NCBI RefSeq assembly: GCF_040655075.1
Contig: NZ_JBFAJC010000016.1
Location: forward strand, 148,947 to 212,946
Direction: 5' to 3'
Origin: Actinoallomurus sp040655075
GTDB lineage: Bacteria; Actinomycetota; Actinomycetes; Streptosporangiales; Streptosporangiaceae
DNA: 64,000 bases
In this document: piece by piece, positions 38,016 to 47,914 of the stretch
How the letters are laid out: every line of letters starts with the position of its first letter
How positions within the stretch are numbered: the first letter of the stretch is position 1
The notes under the pieces: model-generated
What the model was told of the DNA's origin: nothing
Seen by the model: only the letters and a program-made list of their open reading frames with translations
The model's database searches: none
Translations under genes and position numbers: made by a program

Positions 38016-41000
38016 TCAGAAAGGTGCTGTGCCGACGGTCCAGGTCTTCGGCCAGCTGGCGCGGATGCCGGTGGCGGCGAGGTCGCCGAAGTCGACGCCG
38101 GTGAAGGGGGCGGCGACGTACCGGACCTGGTCGTGTTCGGGGCCGGCAGGGCTGACGGTTACCAGGGCGAGCCGGTAATGGGGAGCCGCGTTCTTGCCGG
38201 TGAGGATCTCGTTGTGGGTGACGTAGAAGTCCTCGGCTCCCTCGATGCGCGCCTTGACCTCGATGCGGATCGAGTGGCCGCCGTCGCGGGGTAGGGACAG
38301 GATGTCGTAGCCGGGGTTGTCGAACGGCTGCTCTTGCGGCTCCCGCCCGAGCGCACGCTCGACCGCGAGCACCAGCTCGATGCCTCGCCGCTCGACGGCC
38401 TTCGTCTCCTTGGCCCGGATGGGGGCGTCCGCGGCGATCTCGGTGTCGACCATGGCCACCGGCAGCACGAGCGCGGCGGTCATGATGCGGGGCGGCTTGG
38501 TGGCCAGCTGGGCCTGCTGGTCCAGCAGCGCCAGGCGGGTCTCCCTGCGGGCCTGAAGGTCCTGTGCCTTGCGTATGAGGCTGTCGGAGCTCTCCTGCGG
38601 CTTGAGCCCGGCCTGCTCCTTCTCCTGTGCTGCGATCGCCTCGCTGATGAGCCGGTTCGCTTCATGGACCAGCCGTTCGTCGACCCGCTCCCGGGTGCGT
38701 TGCACCTCGGCGAGCCGACGGGGCGCGACCTCGGCGAGGTAGTCCTTGAGCTGGTGGCCGATGATCCAGGTCCGGGCCCGGGACTCCGCCTCGGCGAGCC
38801 AGGCCGGCGCCGTGGCTGCGGCGACGGTGGGCGTACGCGGGGCGGCGACGCAGTCGAGGTACGGCGCGGGGCCGGCCGGTGTGACCTGGCCGGAGGCGTC
38901 GACGTAGGCGTAGCCGAACCGCCGGGCGATCGACTCCCCGGTGCCGTCGACGACCTCCTCCACGACCCCGACCAGCAGGCTCGGCTCCTCGACCTCCGGG
39001 GACACCAGGACCGTGCCGCGTTCGAGGGCGGGCCGGAGTCGGGCGATGGTGAGCTCGGCGACGGCGTCGTGCAGCGGATGCCCCGGGGCGAGGAGATCGG
39101 CGCGCGGCCTGTCGTCGGCGTCGATGCGGTCGAGCTCGAACGTGACGCGCTCATAGCGGCTGGCGACGGGGCCGTGCTTGGTGACGGCGCGGACGGCCGC
39201 GGGTACGTGGGTGATCTCGTAGCGGCCGCGTTCGCGTCTCGTGAGCCGGCCGCCGAGGCGCTGGAAGGCGACGCGGAAGGCCCACTCGATGTAGTGCGGC
39301 TGCAGCCGACGGGCATGCGCCTCCTCCATGCGCCGCTGCATCCGTACGAGCTCGGCGTCCGAGATGGCGTCGTGGGTGAGGGCGCGGTCCTCGAGCAGCT
39401 CCTTGAGACCGTGGGCGACCGAGTCGTCGATGACCTGCTCCATCTTGGCCCGGGTCTCGGGAAGGTCGCCGTACCGGATGGCCGCGATCAGGAGCTCGCG
39501 CAGCGGCGTCTCGTCGAAGGCCGATCCCAGGACGTCGAAGACCTTGCCACCGTACGCCTTGCGCTGCTCCTCGATCTTCTGCAGCAGCCGGGTGAAGACC
39601 TCGCCTTCGCGGGTGTTGGCCGCCACGAGGTTCCACAGGCGGCATACCTCGGTCTGGCCGATGCGGTGGACGCGGCCGAAGCGTTGCTCGATGCGGTTCG
39701 GGTTCCACGGGAGGTCGTAGTTGACCATCAGGTGGGCGGCCTGGAGATTGAGTCCCTCGCCGGCTGCGTCGGTGGCCAGGAGCACCTGGCAGGCCGGGTT
39801 CTTGGTGAACTCCTCGGTGATGTGGCGCCGGTCGAGACGCCGGACGCCGCCGTGGATGGCCTGGACCGTGTCCGGCCTGCCGAAGAGTGAGCGGATCTTG
39901 CGGGTCAGGTAGTTGAGAGTGTCGCGGTGCTCGGTGAAGATGATCAGTTTGCGCGGCTTTTCGGCGCCTGGATGGATGAGGTCGTTGTCCCGCAGGATCT
40001 TGCGCAGTTCGCTCCACTTGCGATCGGTGTTGAGGTCGCGGACCCGGCGGGCGACGTGGATGAGCCGGTCGAGGTCGGCCAGCTCGGCGTTGAGCTCCTC
40101 GATCGTACGGGCCGTGGTTGCCGCGTCCAGCAGTTCCTCCTCGACCTGCTCGACCTCTTCGGCGCTGTGCTCATCGTCGTCCCAGTCGGCCGGGTCGATG
40201 GGGGCGAGCTCATCGGCGACGCCGCGGCCGTGGATCAGGTCGTCACGGCGGCGCGTGAGTCGTTCGGCGCGGCGGACCAGGGACTGGTAGATCGCCTCGG
40301 GGCTGGAGGCCAGGCGCCGCTGGAGCACGGTGAGCGCGAAGCCGACCGTGTTCCGGCGCTTGTCGTCCAGCCGTGCGGCGCGGTTCATCCCTTCACGCAC
40401 GTACTCGGTGACGCGCTCGTACAGGTCCTGCTCGTCCTCGGTGAGCTGGTACGGAACGGTCTGGGCGATGCGCTCGGGGAAGAGGGGCTTGCCGTCGAAG
40501 GTGAGCAGGTCCTCCTTGACCATGCGTCGCATCAGCCCGCTGGTGTCCGCGTTGTGCACGCCCGCCTTGAACCTGCCCTCGAAGCCGTCGCGCTCGAGCA
40601 GGGTGAGAAAAAGCTGGAAGTCCTCTTCCTTGCCCGCGTGCGGGGTGGCCGTCATCAGCAGCAGGTGACGGGTACGGTCGCGCAGGCTCTCGCCGAGCTG
40701 GAAGCGCCGGGTCTTGTTCAGCTTGCCGCCGAAGTAGTGCGCGCCCATCCGGTGGGCCTCGTCCACGACGACCAGGTCGAACTCGGCGTCGTCGAGCTGG
40801 GCGGTCAGCGCCTCGTTGCGGGCGAGCTGGTCCATCCGCGCGATGAGCAGCGGGTACTGCTCGAACACGGTCGATCCGAGCGCCGCGTCGACCATGGCGG
40901 TGTTCAGGATGTCGAAGCGCAGGCCGAACTTGAAGAACAGCTCGTCCTGCCACTGGTCGACCAGTCCGCCAGGGGCCACGATCAGGCAGCGCTTCACGTC

Positions 41001-41444
41001 GTCGCGGAGCAGGAGCTCCTTGATGTACAGGCCGGCCATGATCGTCTTGCCGGCGCCCGGGTCGTCGGCCAGCAGGAACCGCAGCGGCGTACGGTCGAGC
41101 ATCTCGCCGTACACGGCTCGGATCTGGTGGGGCAGCGGCTGCACGTCGCTGGTGGCCACCGCGAGCATCGGGTCGAACAACCCGGCCAGAGAGATCCGCT
41201 GCGCCTCGGCGACCAGCCGGAACTCCTCGGCATCGGCGTCGAACGGCCGGCTGCCCGCGTCGGAGCGACTCAGTTTGGCCTCATCGGCCCGGAACAGCAC
41301 CTGCTGACGGAGCCCCCCATCGAGGGTCTTGAAGGTCAGCTCCAGAGCGTCCGGACCGTGCCACTGCGCCGCGATCACCGAGACCGTCTCGCCGGACACA
41401 ACCCCGGCCACCCGGACACCGGACGCGAGATCCTCGAGTCTCAC
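38016..41444 (-). CDS. SNF2-type helicase with C-terminal DUF3883
   Basis: 1142 aa from GTG 41444 behind GGGGAGG. First motor: LLADDPGAGKT (about residue 127), VVDEAHRM (about 230), TATPHAGKE; second motor: LLATDAAGEGLNLQ and RFGRVHRIGQ. The C-terminal 150 residues form DUF3883, a PD-(D/E)XK-like domain: VERRGIELVLAVERALGREP, NPGYDILS, RIEVKAR, and NEILTGKNA. Resembles DrmD-like defence helicases that work with nucleases. It is divergent from the SNF2 gene at 41614, with 169 bp between them. Confidence 0.85.
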   Translation of the reverse strand: MRLEDLASGVRVAGVVSGETVSVIAAQWHGPDALELTFKTLDGGLRQQVLFRADEAKLSRSDAGSRPFDADAEEFRLVAEAQRISLAGLFDPMLAVATSDVQPLPHQIRAVYGEMLDRTPLRFLLADDPGAGKTIMAGLYIKELLLRDDVKRCLIVAPGGLVDQWQDELFFKFGLRFDILNTAMVDAALGSTVFEQYPLLIARMDQLARNEALTAQLDDAEFDLVVVDEAHRMGAHYFGGKLNKTRRFQLGESLRDRTRHLLLMTATPHAGKEEDFQLFLTLLERDGFEGRFKAGVHNADTSGLMRRMVKEDLLTFDGKPLFPERIAQTVPYQLTEDEQDLYERVTEYVREGMNRAARLDDKRRNTVGFALTVLQRRLASSPEAIYQSLVRRAERLTRRRDDLIHGRGVADELAPIDPADWDDDEHSAEEVEQVEEELLDAATTARTIEELNAELADLDRLIHVARRVRDLNTDRKWSELRKILRDNDLIHPGAEKPRKLIIFTEHRDTLNYLTRKIRSLFGRPDTVQAIHGGVRRLDRRHITEEFTKNPACQVLLATDAAGEGLNLQAAHLMVNYDLPWNPNRIEQRFGRVHRIGQTEVCRLWNLVAANTREGEVFTRLLQKIEEQRKAYGGKVFDVLGSAFDETPLRELLIAAIRYGDLPETRAKMEQVIDDSVAHGLKELLEDRALTHDAISDAELVRMQRRMEEAHARRLQPHYIEWAFRVAFQRLGGRLTRRERGRYEITHVPAAVRAVTKHGPVASRYERVTFELDRIDADDRPRADLLAPGHPLHDAVAELTIARLRPALERGTVLVSPEVEEPSLLVGVVEEVVDGTGESIARRFGYAYVDASGQVTPAGPAPYLDCVAAPRTPTVAAATAPAWLAEAESRARTWIIGHQLKDYLAEVAPRRLAEVQRTRERVDERLVHEANRLISEAIAAQEKEQAGLKPQESSDSLIRKAQDLQARRETRLALLDQQAQLATKPPRIMTAALVLPVAMVDTEIAADAPIRAKETKAVERRGIELVLAVERALGREPQEQPFDNPGYDILSLPRDGGHSIRIEVKARIEGAEDFYVTHNEILTGKNAAPHYRLALVTVSPAGPEHDQVRYVAAPFTGVDFGDLAATGIRASWPKTWTVGTAPF

Positions 41445-41613
41445 CCGCCGCCTCCCCGATTTACGGCCTGCCCGCAGGCCCTATTGACGCACACGACATT
41501 TCCGATGAGCACGACATCGGCACTGACTCTGCCCTTGGACGTCACATTCCCCGTCGCAGGTTTCTCATTTACCATCATTCACGCTGACCCGTCGACCTTC
41601 TCCATGGCGAGGC

Positions 41614-44277
41614 ATGAACAAAACAGAGCGCGAGCAGATTCGTCACCTCGTAGCGGATTTCCGGCAATGGGGACAACGAGCCGCGGACGTGCAGGCCTGG
41701 CGCAAGGCCGTCCGGGACGCCGCCGGCAGTGACGAGCAGAATCTGCGCTCACGCAGCCTCGTCATCGACCGGGCGGGCGAGTCCGCCTGGCGGGTGGTTC
41801 CACTCGGCAGGGACGACGCCGGCGTCGTCCGGCGCCTTCGGGAGCGCGCGAACCTGCCGGTGACGACGACCGCCGACCAGGCCCTGCTACGGCTGCTCAC
41901 CAACTCCGTACCCGACGCCCTCGCGGACGTGGCCCCCGCGCTCGGCGTACGTCGCTTCTTCAGCGGTTCGGCGAAGAAGCAGACAGCCGACGAGGCTGCC
42001 GAGTTCCTACGCAGCCGTCATCCGATGGTCATCGGGAACGACGGACCGCGGCGTCTGGAGCAGCTCGGTGTCTTCACCGCGCCCGTCGACGGGGCGGAGC
42101 CCGGGTTCGGCGCCCTGCTCGATCCGGCCCTCGCTTTCGACCTCCTCCCAGGGCGGGGCGCTCCGGCGCCGGAGCTCCTCGACCTGTCCGCCGTCGACGG
42201 CCTGGCCGAGGCGCTGGACACCATCGACCGCACCATCGCGGGCGAAGCCTCGTACCGCTCGGCCGCGCGCGACGCGGGGCAGCGGGTCCGAGCCGCCGAC
42301 GTCCAGCGGATGCTGCAGGAGATGCCGGTCGAGACGTTGAAGGCGGCCACCGGCGAACGCCTCCGGCTGGGCGCGCTCACCCAGGCGGGCATCCGTACGG
42401 TGCAGGAGGTGCTGGACTGGGGCACCTCCCTGCAGACGCTCCCGGGCATCGGGGAGACCTCGGCGCGGTACATGCTCGGGGCCGCACGGACGCTTCGGCA
42501 GACGACGTACGACGAGATGCCCGTACGCATCGACATCAACAACCGTCGTCCGGAGACCACCGAGCTGCTGCGGCGCCTCGCCGAATGGGACGCGTGCCGG
42601 CAGACCCGTGGTGCGGCGGCCGACCTTGAGCGTGCGGCCGAGCTCGCGCCGTTGCGGACGGCGATCGACCGCAGGACGAGTCATCTCCTGGTGATCCCGA
42701 CGAGAACGCTCGCGGCCGTGGGCCTGCGCGAGAGCATCGACATCGTCAAACGGCGCGCCGAGCTGCTCGGCGCCTCCCCCGCATTCGGCCGCCGGAAGGG
42801 TGTCGTCGCGGACCCATGGGAGGACTTCCTCGCCCGGCCCGCCGACTACTTCGCCATGCTCTCCGAACTCGGTTTCCTCACCGAGGACGAGGACGCGGCG
42901 CACGGCGATCTCCCAGAGGAGATCGTCAAGGCCGTACGCGACCAGGCGCTCAGCGGCGAACACCTGACCGCTTCGCTGCGCGGCTACCAGAGCTTCGCGG
43001 CGCGCTTCGCACTCGTGCAGCGCAAGGTGATCATCGGAGACGAGATGGGCCTCGGGAAGTCCGTGGAGGCCCTTGCCGTACTCGCCCACCTGCGCAGCCG
43101 AGGTGAGACTCACTTCCTCGTCATCTGCCCGGCGGCGGTGGTGACCAACTGGATCCGCGAGGTGGGCCACAAGTCGAAGCTTCAGGCGCACCGGGTCCAC
43201 GGACCGGAGCGCGACCGCGCGGCCCGCGACTGGGTACGCGATGGCGGGGTCGCCGTCACGACGTACGAGACCTTGGCATGGTGGGAATCGGCCCTGCCGG
43301 AGGTCCGCGATCTGGCGTGCGCCGTGGTCGACGAAGCCCACTACATCAAGAATCCGCAGGCCCAGCGAACGATCAGGACCAACAACCTCATCGCACGCTG
43401 CGACCGCGCGATCCTCCTCACCGGCACGCCGCTGGAGAACAGGGTCGACGAGTTCCGCAACCTGGCGTCGTACGTCCGCCCCGACCTCGTCGTCGATGCC
43501 ACGGATCTGTCGCCGAGGACGTTCCGGCGGCAGATCGCGCCCGCGTACCTGCGCCGGAACCAGGAGGACGTGCTGACCGAGCTCCCGGAGCTCATCGAGG
43601 TCGAAGAATGGCTGCCCATGTCGGCGGCCGACGCCGCCCGCTACCGCGCCGCCGTCGAGCGCTCGAACTTCATGGAGATGCGCCAGGCGGCCATGCTCCA
43701 AGGACGCCGGTCCGAGAAGATGCAACGGCTCGTCGAGATCGTCCGCGAAGCGGAGGCCAACGAGCGGCGAGTCATCGTGTTCTCCTACTTCAGGGACGTG
43801 CTGGGCCTGGTCGCCCGGTCGCTGCCGGGCCGGGTGTTCGGGCCTCTGACGGGGTCGGTGCCGGCGAGCCAACGGCAGCAGATGGTGGACGACTTCTCAT
43901 CGGCCGAGCACGGAGCCGTTCTGGTCTCCCAGATCATGGCCGGCGGTGTCGGGCTCAACATTCAGTCCGCCTCCGTCGTCGTCATCTGTGAGCCTCAGCT
44001 CAAGCCCACCACCGAGGCCCAGGCCATCGCCCGCGCGCACCGGATGGGGCAGGTGCAATCGGTGCAGGTCCACCGGCTGCTGTCCGAAGACAGCGTCGAC
44101 CAACGGATCGTCGAGCTGCTGGCCGGGAAGAAGCGGCTGTTCGACGACTTCGCCCGGGTCAGCAACATGGCCGACTCCACTCCCGAGGCGGTGGACCTGT
44201 CCGAGGCCGAACTCGTCCGCCAGGTCGTGGCCGCCGAGCGCCAGCGCCTCTCCGAGCGTGCATCGGCCGAGAGCTGA
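41614..44277 (+). CDS. SNF2-family helicase with HhH motif
   Basis: 887 aa from ATG 41614. The N-terminal 430 residues include a helix-hairpin-helix DNA-binding motif (LQTLPGIGETSARYML, about 271-286). The motor carries GDEMGLGKS (about 476), VVDEAHYIKNP (about 571), LTGTPLENR and MAGGVGLNIQ, ARAHRMGQ. It lacks the nuclease-like domains of its neighbours. It is divergent from the DUF3883 helicase, possibly sharing a promoter region. A role in DNA repair or defence is open. Confidence 0.8.
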   Translation: MNKTEREQIRHLVADFRQWGQRAADVQAWRKAVRDAAGSDEQNLRSRSLVIDRAGESAWRVVPLGRDDAGVVRRLRERANLPVTTTADQALLRLLTNSVPDALADVAPALGVRRFFSGSAKKQTADEAAEFLRSRHPMVIGNDGPRRLEQLGVFTAPVDGAEPGFGALLDPALAFDLLPGRGAPAPELLDLSAVDGLAEALDTIDRTIAGEASYRSAARDAGQRVRAADVQRMLQEMPVETLKAATGERLRLGALTQAGIRTVQEVLDWGTSLQTLPGIGETSARYMLGAARTLRQTTYDEMPVRIDINNRRPETTELLRRLAEWDACRQTRGAAADLERAAELAPLRTAIDRRTSHLLVIPTRTLAAVGLRESIDIVKRRAELLGASPAFGRRKGVVADPWEDFLARPADYFAMLSELGFLTEDEDAAHGDLPEEIVKAVRDQALSGEHLTASLRGYQSFAARFALVQRKVIIGDEMGLGKSVEALAVLAHLRSRGETHFLVICPAAVVTNWIREVGHKSKLQAHRVHGPERDRAARDWVRDGGVAVTTYETLAWWESALPEVRDLACAVVDEAHYIKNPQAQRTIRTNNLIARCDRAILLTGTPLENRVDEFRNLASYVRPDLVVDATDLSPRTFRRQIAPAYLRRNQEDVLTELPELIEVEEWLPMSAADAARYRAAVERSNFMEMRQAAMLQGRRSEKMQRLVEIVREAEANERRVIVFSYFRDVLGLVARSLPGRVFGPLTGSVPASQRQQMVDDFSSAEHGAVLVSQIMAGGVGLNIQSASVVVICEPQLKPTTEAQAIARAHRMGQVQSVQVHRLLSEDSVDQRIVELLAGKKRLFDDFARVSNMADSTPEAVDLSEAELVRQVVAAERQRLSERASAES

Positions 44278-44297
44278 ACCGAACGCGCTCTCGCAGG

Positions 44298-44381
44298 GGC
44301 GAGGTCGCCGGGACGATCGCGCCTGCTCGTCTTACGCGGGAGGTCGTTGTCCGAGCTGGGTCACCGTGTGATGCTCTAAGC
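44298..44381. repeat. About 84-bp upstream repeat, copy 2 (promoter-like)
   Basis: Matches 31343-31427 at about three quarters of positions, including the opening dyad, the central AGGTCGTTG and the TCACCGTGT(A/G)ATGCT segment. TTGTCC (44347-44352) and TGATGC (44369-44374) sit 16 bp apart. It ends about 27 bp before the first gene of cassette C. Confidence 0.55.
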
Positions 44382-44407
44382 CAGGCGGGGAGCAACGCGG
44401 AGAAGTG

Positions 44408-44677
44408 ATGAAGCGACCTTGGGAGGCCGACCCGGCAGCCGGTTTCAGACGGCGACTCGGCAAGTCGGCCCTCACACTGGGGAACACGAACGCCACCCCG
44501 GCATGCCCTGATATCTGGGAACTCGACAACGGCGACATCGCGCTGATCGGCCGCGACATGACCGAGCAGTACAAGGCACGCCTGCCCGATGACGTCAGCA
44601 TCGTTGCCGACGAGCGGCTGGTCGTCATCCCACGCAACATGCTCATCGCCGCCAAGCCGCACATCCCCGATGCTTGA
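44408..44677 (+). CDS. Small conserved protein, cassette C gene 1
   Basis: 89 aa from ATG 44408 (or the adjacent GTG 44405), with GGAGAAG before it. Same layout as cassette B gene 1: RPWEADPAAGFRRRLGK, CPDIWELDNGDIALIGRDM, DERLVVIPRNML and AAKPHIPDA. It overlaps the DUF6879 gene by 8 nt in the same way (ATGCTTGA). Function unknown. Confidence 0.7.
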   Translation: MKRPWEADPAAGFRRRLGKSALTLGNTNATPACPDIWELDNGDIALIGRDMTEQYKARLPDDVSIVADERLVVIPRNMLIAAKPHIPDA

Positions 44678-45269
44678 GCGGGTTGCGGAGCTCCCGGGCA
44701 TCGAGCTCAAGCTCGACGACTACTTCGCCGACTTCGATTCGCGCCTTTGGCAGGTCAACTCCACCTGGAAACTTGAGAGACGTCAGAGCTTCCGGGAACC
44801 CGACGTGCCCAGTTGGGTGGCGCTGGCCGCAGGTGACCGCGAGCGTTCTCTTGTCCTCGCCGAGGAGATGCGCGCCGGCATAGCCGAGCTCCAGCGACGC
44901 CTCGACGGCCACGGCATCGTCCAGCGCCGGGTGCGGATCGTCGATCTCCCCATAACCGACTACCTGTGGTGGGAGCTGAATATTCTGCGGATCCGCGCCG
45001 AACTCGGTGAACGCATTCGGGTTCTTCCACCCTCTGCTCTGGCGGCCCTGGAGGCTTCCGGTCCGTTGCCCGAGGTGATCCTGCTTGGTGAGCACATCGT
45101 CTACCAGGTGCGTTACGACGATGACGGCGTTGTCACGGGAGCCAAGCTGATGACCGACCCTCAGGTCGCGGCCGCGTGCCTCTCTGAGGTCACAACGTTG
45201 TGGGACCAGGGCGAGGATCTCGATGCCTTCCTGGAGCGGACGAACGTACTCACCAACGAGCGTTCCTAG
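44670..45269 (+). CDS. DUF6879 family protein, cassette C gene 2
   Basis: 199 aa from ATG 44670. DUF6879 features: STWKLERRQSFREP, RRVRIVDLPITDYLWWELN, ELGERIRVLP, VILLGEHIVYQVRYDDDG. Closest to the cassette B copy. Soluble; no catalytic motif. Followed by the DUF6082 gene after 17 bp. Confidence 0.75.
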   Translation: MLERVAELPGIELKLDDYFADFDSRLWQVNSTWKLERRQSFREPDVPSWVALAAGDRERSLVLAEEMRAGIAELQRRLDGHGIVQRRVRIVDLPITDYLWWELNILRIRAELGERIRVLPPSALAALEASGPLPEVILLGEHIVYQVRYDDDGVVTGAKLMTDPQVAAACLSEVTTLWDQGEDLDAFLERTNVLTNERS

Positions 45270-45286
45270 GAGCAGGTGAAAGGCCG

Positions 45287-45982
45287 ATGGCAGGGCGGCC
45301 ACGACGGACGGCGTCAACAGGGTTGCTCTTGAGCCGCCTCGTCGCCATCGCGCTCGCGGCGGTCTCCATCCTCTTGGTCGCCATCTCCCCACTGGTGCTG
45401 GACCTCTTCGGCGGCAACGCTGGGTCGTGGGCTCGGCGCGGGAACATCGGACAGACGTACGGAGCCGCCGCCGCTCTGTTGTCCGTCCTGGCGCTGGTCG
45501 GGGTGGGCGTGTCGCTTGTTCTCCAGGCACGCGAGTCAAAGGCCAATCGCGAGCAGGCGTCTCGGTTGATCCATACCGACCTGCTCAAGATGGCGATGGA
45601 CGACCCGGCGTACTTGGAGTGCTGGGGTCCGTACTACTCGACCGACGATCCCGTCGAGACCCGTCAGGCACTGTACGTGAACATGATCGTCTCGTACTGG
45701 GAGAGCCGCTACGAGCTGGGGCAGCTCACCGAGACTCACCTGCGCGAGGCAGCCGCCCACATGTTCCGAGCGGCACCGGGTCGCCGTTTCTGGGCTGATG
45801 CACGGTCCATACGCGTCGGCACGGTGGAGAGCCGCAAGGCGCGGCGCTTCCATCGGATCTTGGACGAGGAGTATCTCAAGGCAGTCACGCCGGGCCCTTC
45901 TGCTGTTGGCGAGCAGTCGAGCATTGAGCAGTTCAGCGGAAAGAGCGAGCTGACGGACACCTCCCAATGGCTTCCTGGGTGA
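45287..45982 (+). CDS. DUF6082 family membrane protein, cassette C gene 3
   Basis: 231 aa from ATG 45287. Two TM helices (about 16-40 and 60-82) flank GNIGQTYGAAAALLSV; the cytosolic part reads IHTDLLKMAMDDPAYLECWG, YVNMIVSYWESRYE, GRRFWADARSIR and HRILDEEYLKA. This is the most canonical of the three DUF6082 copies. It ends 6 bp before the convergent Mrr-type gene, so no terminator fits between. Confidence 0.8.
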   Translation: MAGRPRRTASTGLLLSRLVAIALAAVSILLVAISPLVLDLFGGNAGSWARRGNIGQTYGAAAALLSVLALVGVGVSLVLQARESKANREQASRLIHTDLLKMAMDDPAYLECWGPYYSTDDPVETRQALYVNMIVSYWESRYELGQLTETHLREAAAHMFRAAPGRRFWADARSIRVGTVESRKARRFHRILDEEYLKAVTPGPSAVGEQSSIEQFSGKSELTDTSQWLPG

Positions 45983-45988
45983 GAGGTC

Positions 45989-47614
45989 TCAGCGTCGCTT
46001 GGGCGGGGGCTTGGGAAGGCTTATGAGGACGTCCAGGTCGAGGTGCTCCTTGCAGAGATACTTGATCTCTTCGCACTCCATGATCTGGATACGACCATGA
46101 CGCGCGGCGAAGGCGTGGCCCTCCTTGGTCACCCATGAGGTCGTGACCATGATGCCCTTGGTGGCGTGCTTGTCCTCCATCACGCCGGCCAGCGCTCGTA
46201 CGGGCTCGACGCCGACGGCGCTGCGGTAGCGCTTGGCCTGGATGACGCACAGGCCGCCGAAGACGGGATCCTCATTGACGGCAACGGCGTCGACGCCGTC
46301 GTCTTTGGACGCCTGGGTCGCCCATGACTTCATGCCCATCGCCTCGAACAGTTGGCGGACCAGGTGCTCGAACTCGGTCGGCGTCATGTCGAGCAGGTCG
46401 GAACGGGCGTCCAGACCGGCGACGGCGTCCATGCCTTCGACGAACTTGTACTGCGACAGCAGCGCCTCGAAGTCGACGACCGGCCGTACAGGCTCCAGGT
46501 CGTAAGGATGCGGGGACACCAGCGCGTTCAGCTTCTTGAGGCACGCCACCGGCTCCACATCGGCGAGCCGGAACGTGGAGAACAGATCCTTCTCCGCGCT
46601 GACGCTGATCAGGCATGGCCGGACGGGTTGTCCGGTCGCGGGATCGGTGGTCGAGACGTGTCCGTTGAACGACGCTACCTTGACGATCGCGGCCGGGTCG
46701 CCGGCGAATACCTCGTGGAGCGTACGTAGCGCGATCTGGGCGACGAGGCGGGCGTACCGGTCCTTGGTCTCCTTGACCGGCCGCGCCACGTTGTCGATCT
46801 CGTCTCGGCTCTGCACGTACTTGTAGTCGCGTTCATCTGGGATGACGGACTGCGGCGGCAGTTCGTACTCCACCACCAGTTCCCGGGGCTCGGTCCGGTA
46901 GATGGCCCGCGTGCGGTGCGGAAAGCCTTCCGGGTATGGCGATGAATCAAGGATCAGGGTGAAGAAGCGGGCGACCGCATCGGAGTCGCCGGCGCGGAAG
47001 TCTTGCTCGAACTTGTCGATCTCGGCGTTGTGGCGGCGGACGGTTTCGGACTCCGTGGCCAGCCCTTGGTCATAGGCGCGTCGTCGTCCCTCGAGTCGCC
47101 GGAGGCGATCGGCCTCGGCAGCGGCGTGCTGGGCACGCTGGCGCTCATACGTTTGACGGGCTGCGGCCTCCTCGCGCGCATACCGAGCACGACCTCCCAA
47201 GAGGCCGCCGAGTACGCCTGGCGGCTGCGGCGGGATCCACTGCGGTGGGGGTATCGGTCGGTCAAATCCCCCCGGGTCGAAGGGCGGGGGCTGGAGCGTG
47301 CGCTTCAACGATGTGAACGACGCATCCGGACGGCGCCGAACCCCGGCGGTGAGAACCGAGTCCAGTTCCTCGATCCTCTCCCGAAGGTCTGCGGCCAGGT
47401 CGGCGGCCTCTGCCTTGCGGTCTTCGATGTACAGCCGTTTGCGTTCGCGCTCGTTCTGGGCGGCCCGTCGCGCAGCGGCTCGTTGGGCTTGTTCGCGCTC
47501 TCGCTCCGCCTTCTTCGCCGCCTGTACGGAGGCACGGTACGCCTGCTGTGCCAAACGCTGCTTGCGTGCCCGCTCCCGTTGCAGCTCCGCCCACACTCCC
47601 CGGCGCTTCGCCAT
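45989..47614 (-). CDS. Mrr-type restriction endonuclease with coiled-coil N-terminus
   Basis: 541 aa from ATG 47614 behind AGAGGGGG. Residues 1-90 and 135-200 are long charged coiled coils; a middle domain (about 205-370) has LVVEYELPPQSVIPD and is of unknown function. The C-terminal 130 residues are an Mrr catalytic domain: LDMTPTEFEHLVRQLFEAMGM, KDDGVDAVAVNEDP, CVIQAKRYRS. Asp and QxK active-site residues are intact. It lacks the Mrr_N winged helix of the other copy, so it is a distinct type; probably a modification-dependent defence nuclease. Confidence 0.85.
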   Translation of the reverse strand: MAKRRGVWAELQRERARKQRLAQQAYRASVQAAKKAEREREQAQRAAARRAAQNERERKRLYIEDRKAEAADLAADLRERIEELDSVLTAGVRRRPDASFTSLKRTLQPPPFDPGGFDRPIPPPQWIPPQPPGVLGGLLGGRARYAREEAAARQTYERQRAQHAAAEADRLRRLEGRRRAYDQGLATESETVRRHNAEIDKFEQDFRAGDSDAVARFFTLILDSSPYPEGFPHRTRAIYRTEPRELVVEYELPPQSVIPDERDYKYVQSRDEIDNVARPVKETKDRYARLVAQIALRTLHEVFAGDPAAIVKVASFNGHVSTTDPATGQPVRPCLISVSAEKDLFSTFRLADVEPVACLKKLNALVSPHPYDLEPVRPVVDFEALLSQYKFVEGMDAVAGLDARSDLLDMTPTEFEHLVRQLFEAMGMKSWATQASKDDGVDAVAVNEDPVFGGLCVIQAKRYRSAVGVEPVRALAGVMEDKHATKGIMVTTSWVTKEGHAFAARHGRIQIMECEEIKYLCKEHLDLDVLISLPKPPPKRR

Positions 47615-47914
47615 GCGACCCCCTCTGGCCCGTCGTCCTTGGTACCGCTTTGAGAAGCGGTTACGACTTGTGACCGTAATCTCACCCGGTCAAGCGTGGA
47701 GTGACGATGGCTGACCGATATCGGTCATTCGCCTAAGCGAGTCCACGGTGCCATGCACCAGGGCGCGCACCAGTCCTCGCCTAGGGAGAGCAACGAGTGC
47801 GGGTCACGGCTGCGTCGTTGGACGGACGACAACGGTGGCGCTTCGCTCGCCAAGGGGACTGCCGCCGCCCAAGTTCGCGGATAGAGAAGCCACTGAATGG
47901 CCTGTGGCGGTCAG

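Noticed and set aside
47615..47914. Possible small gene between the Mrr-type and G1-like genes
   Set aside because: Only short frames without ribosome site or recognisable sequence.
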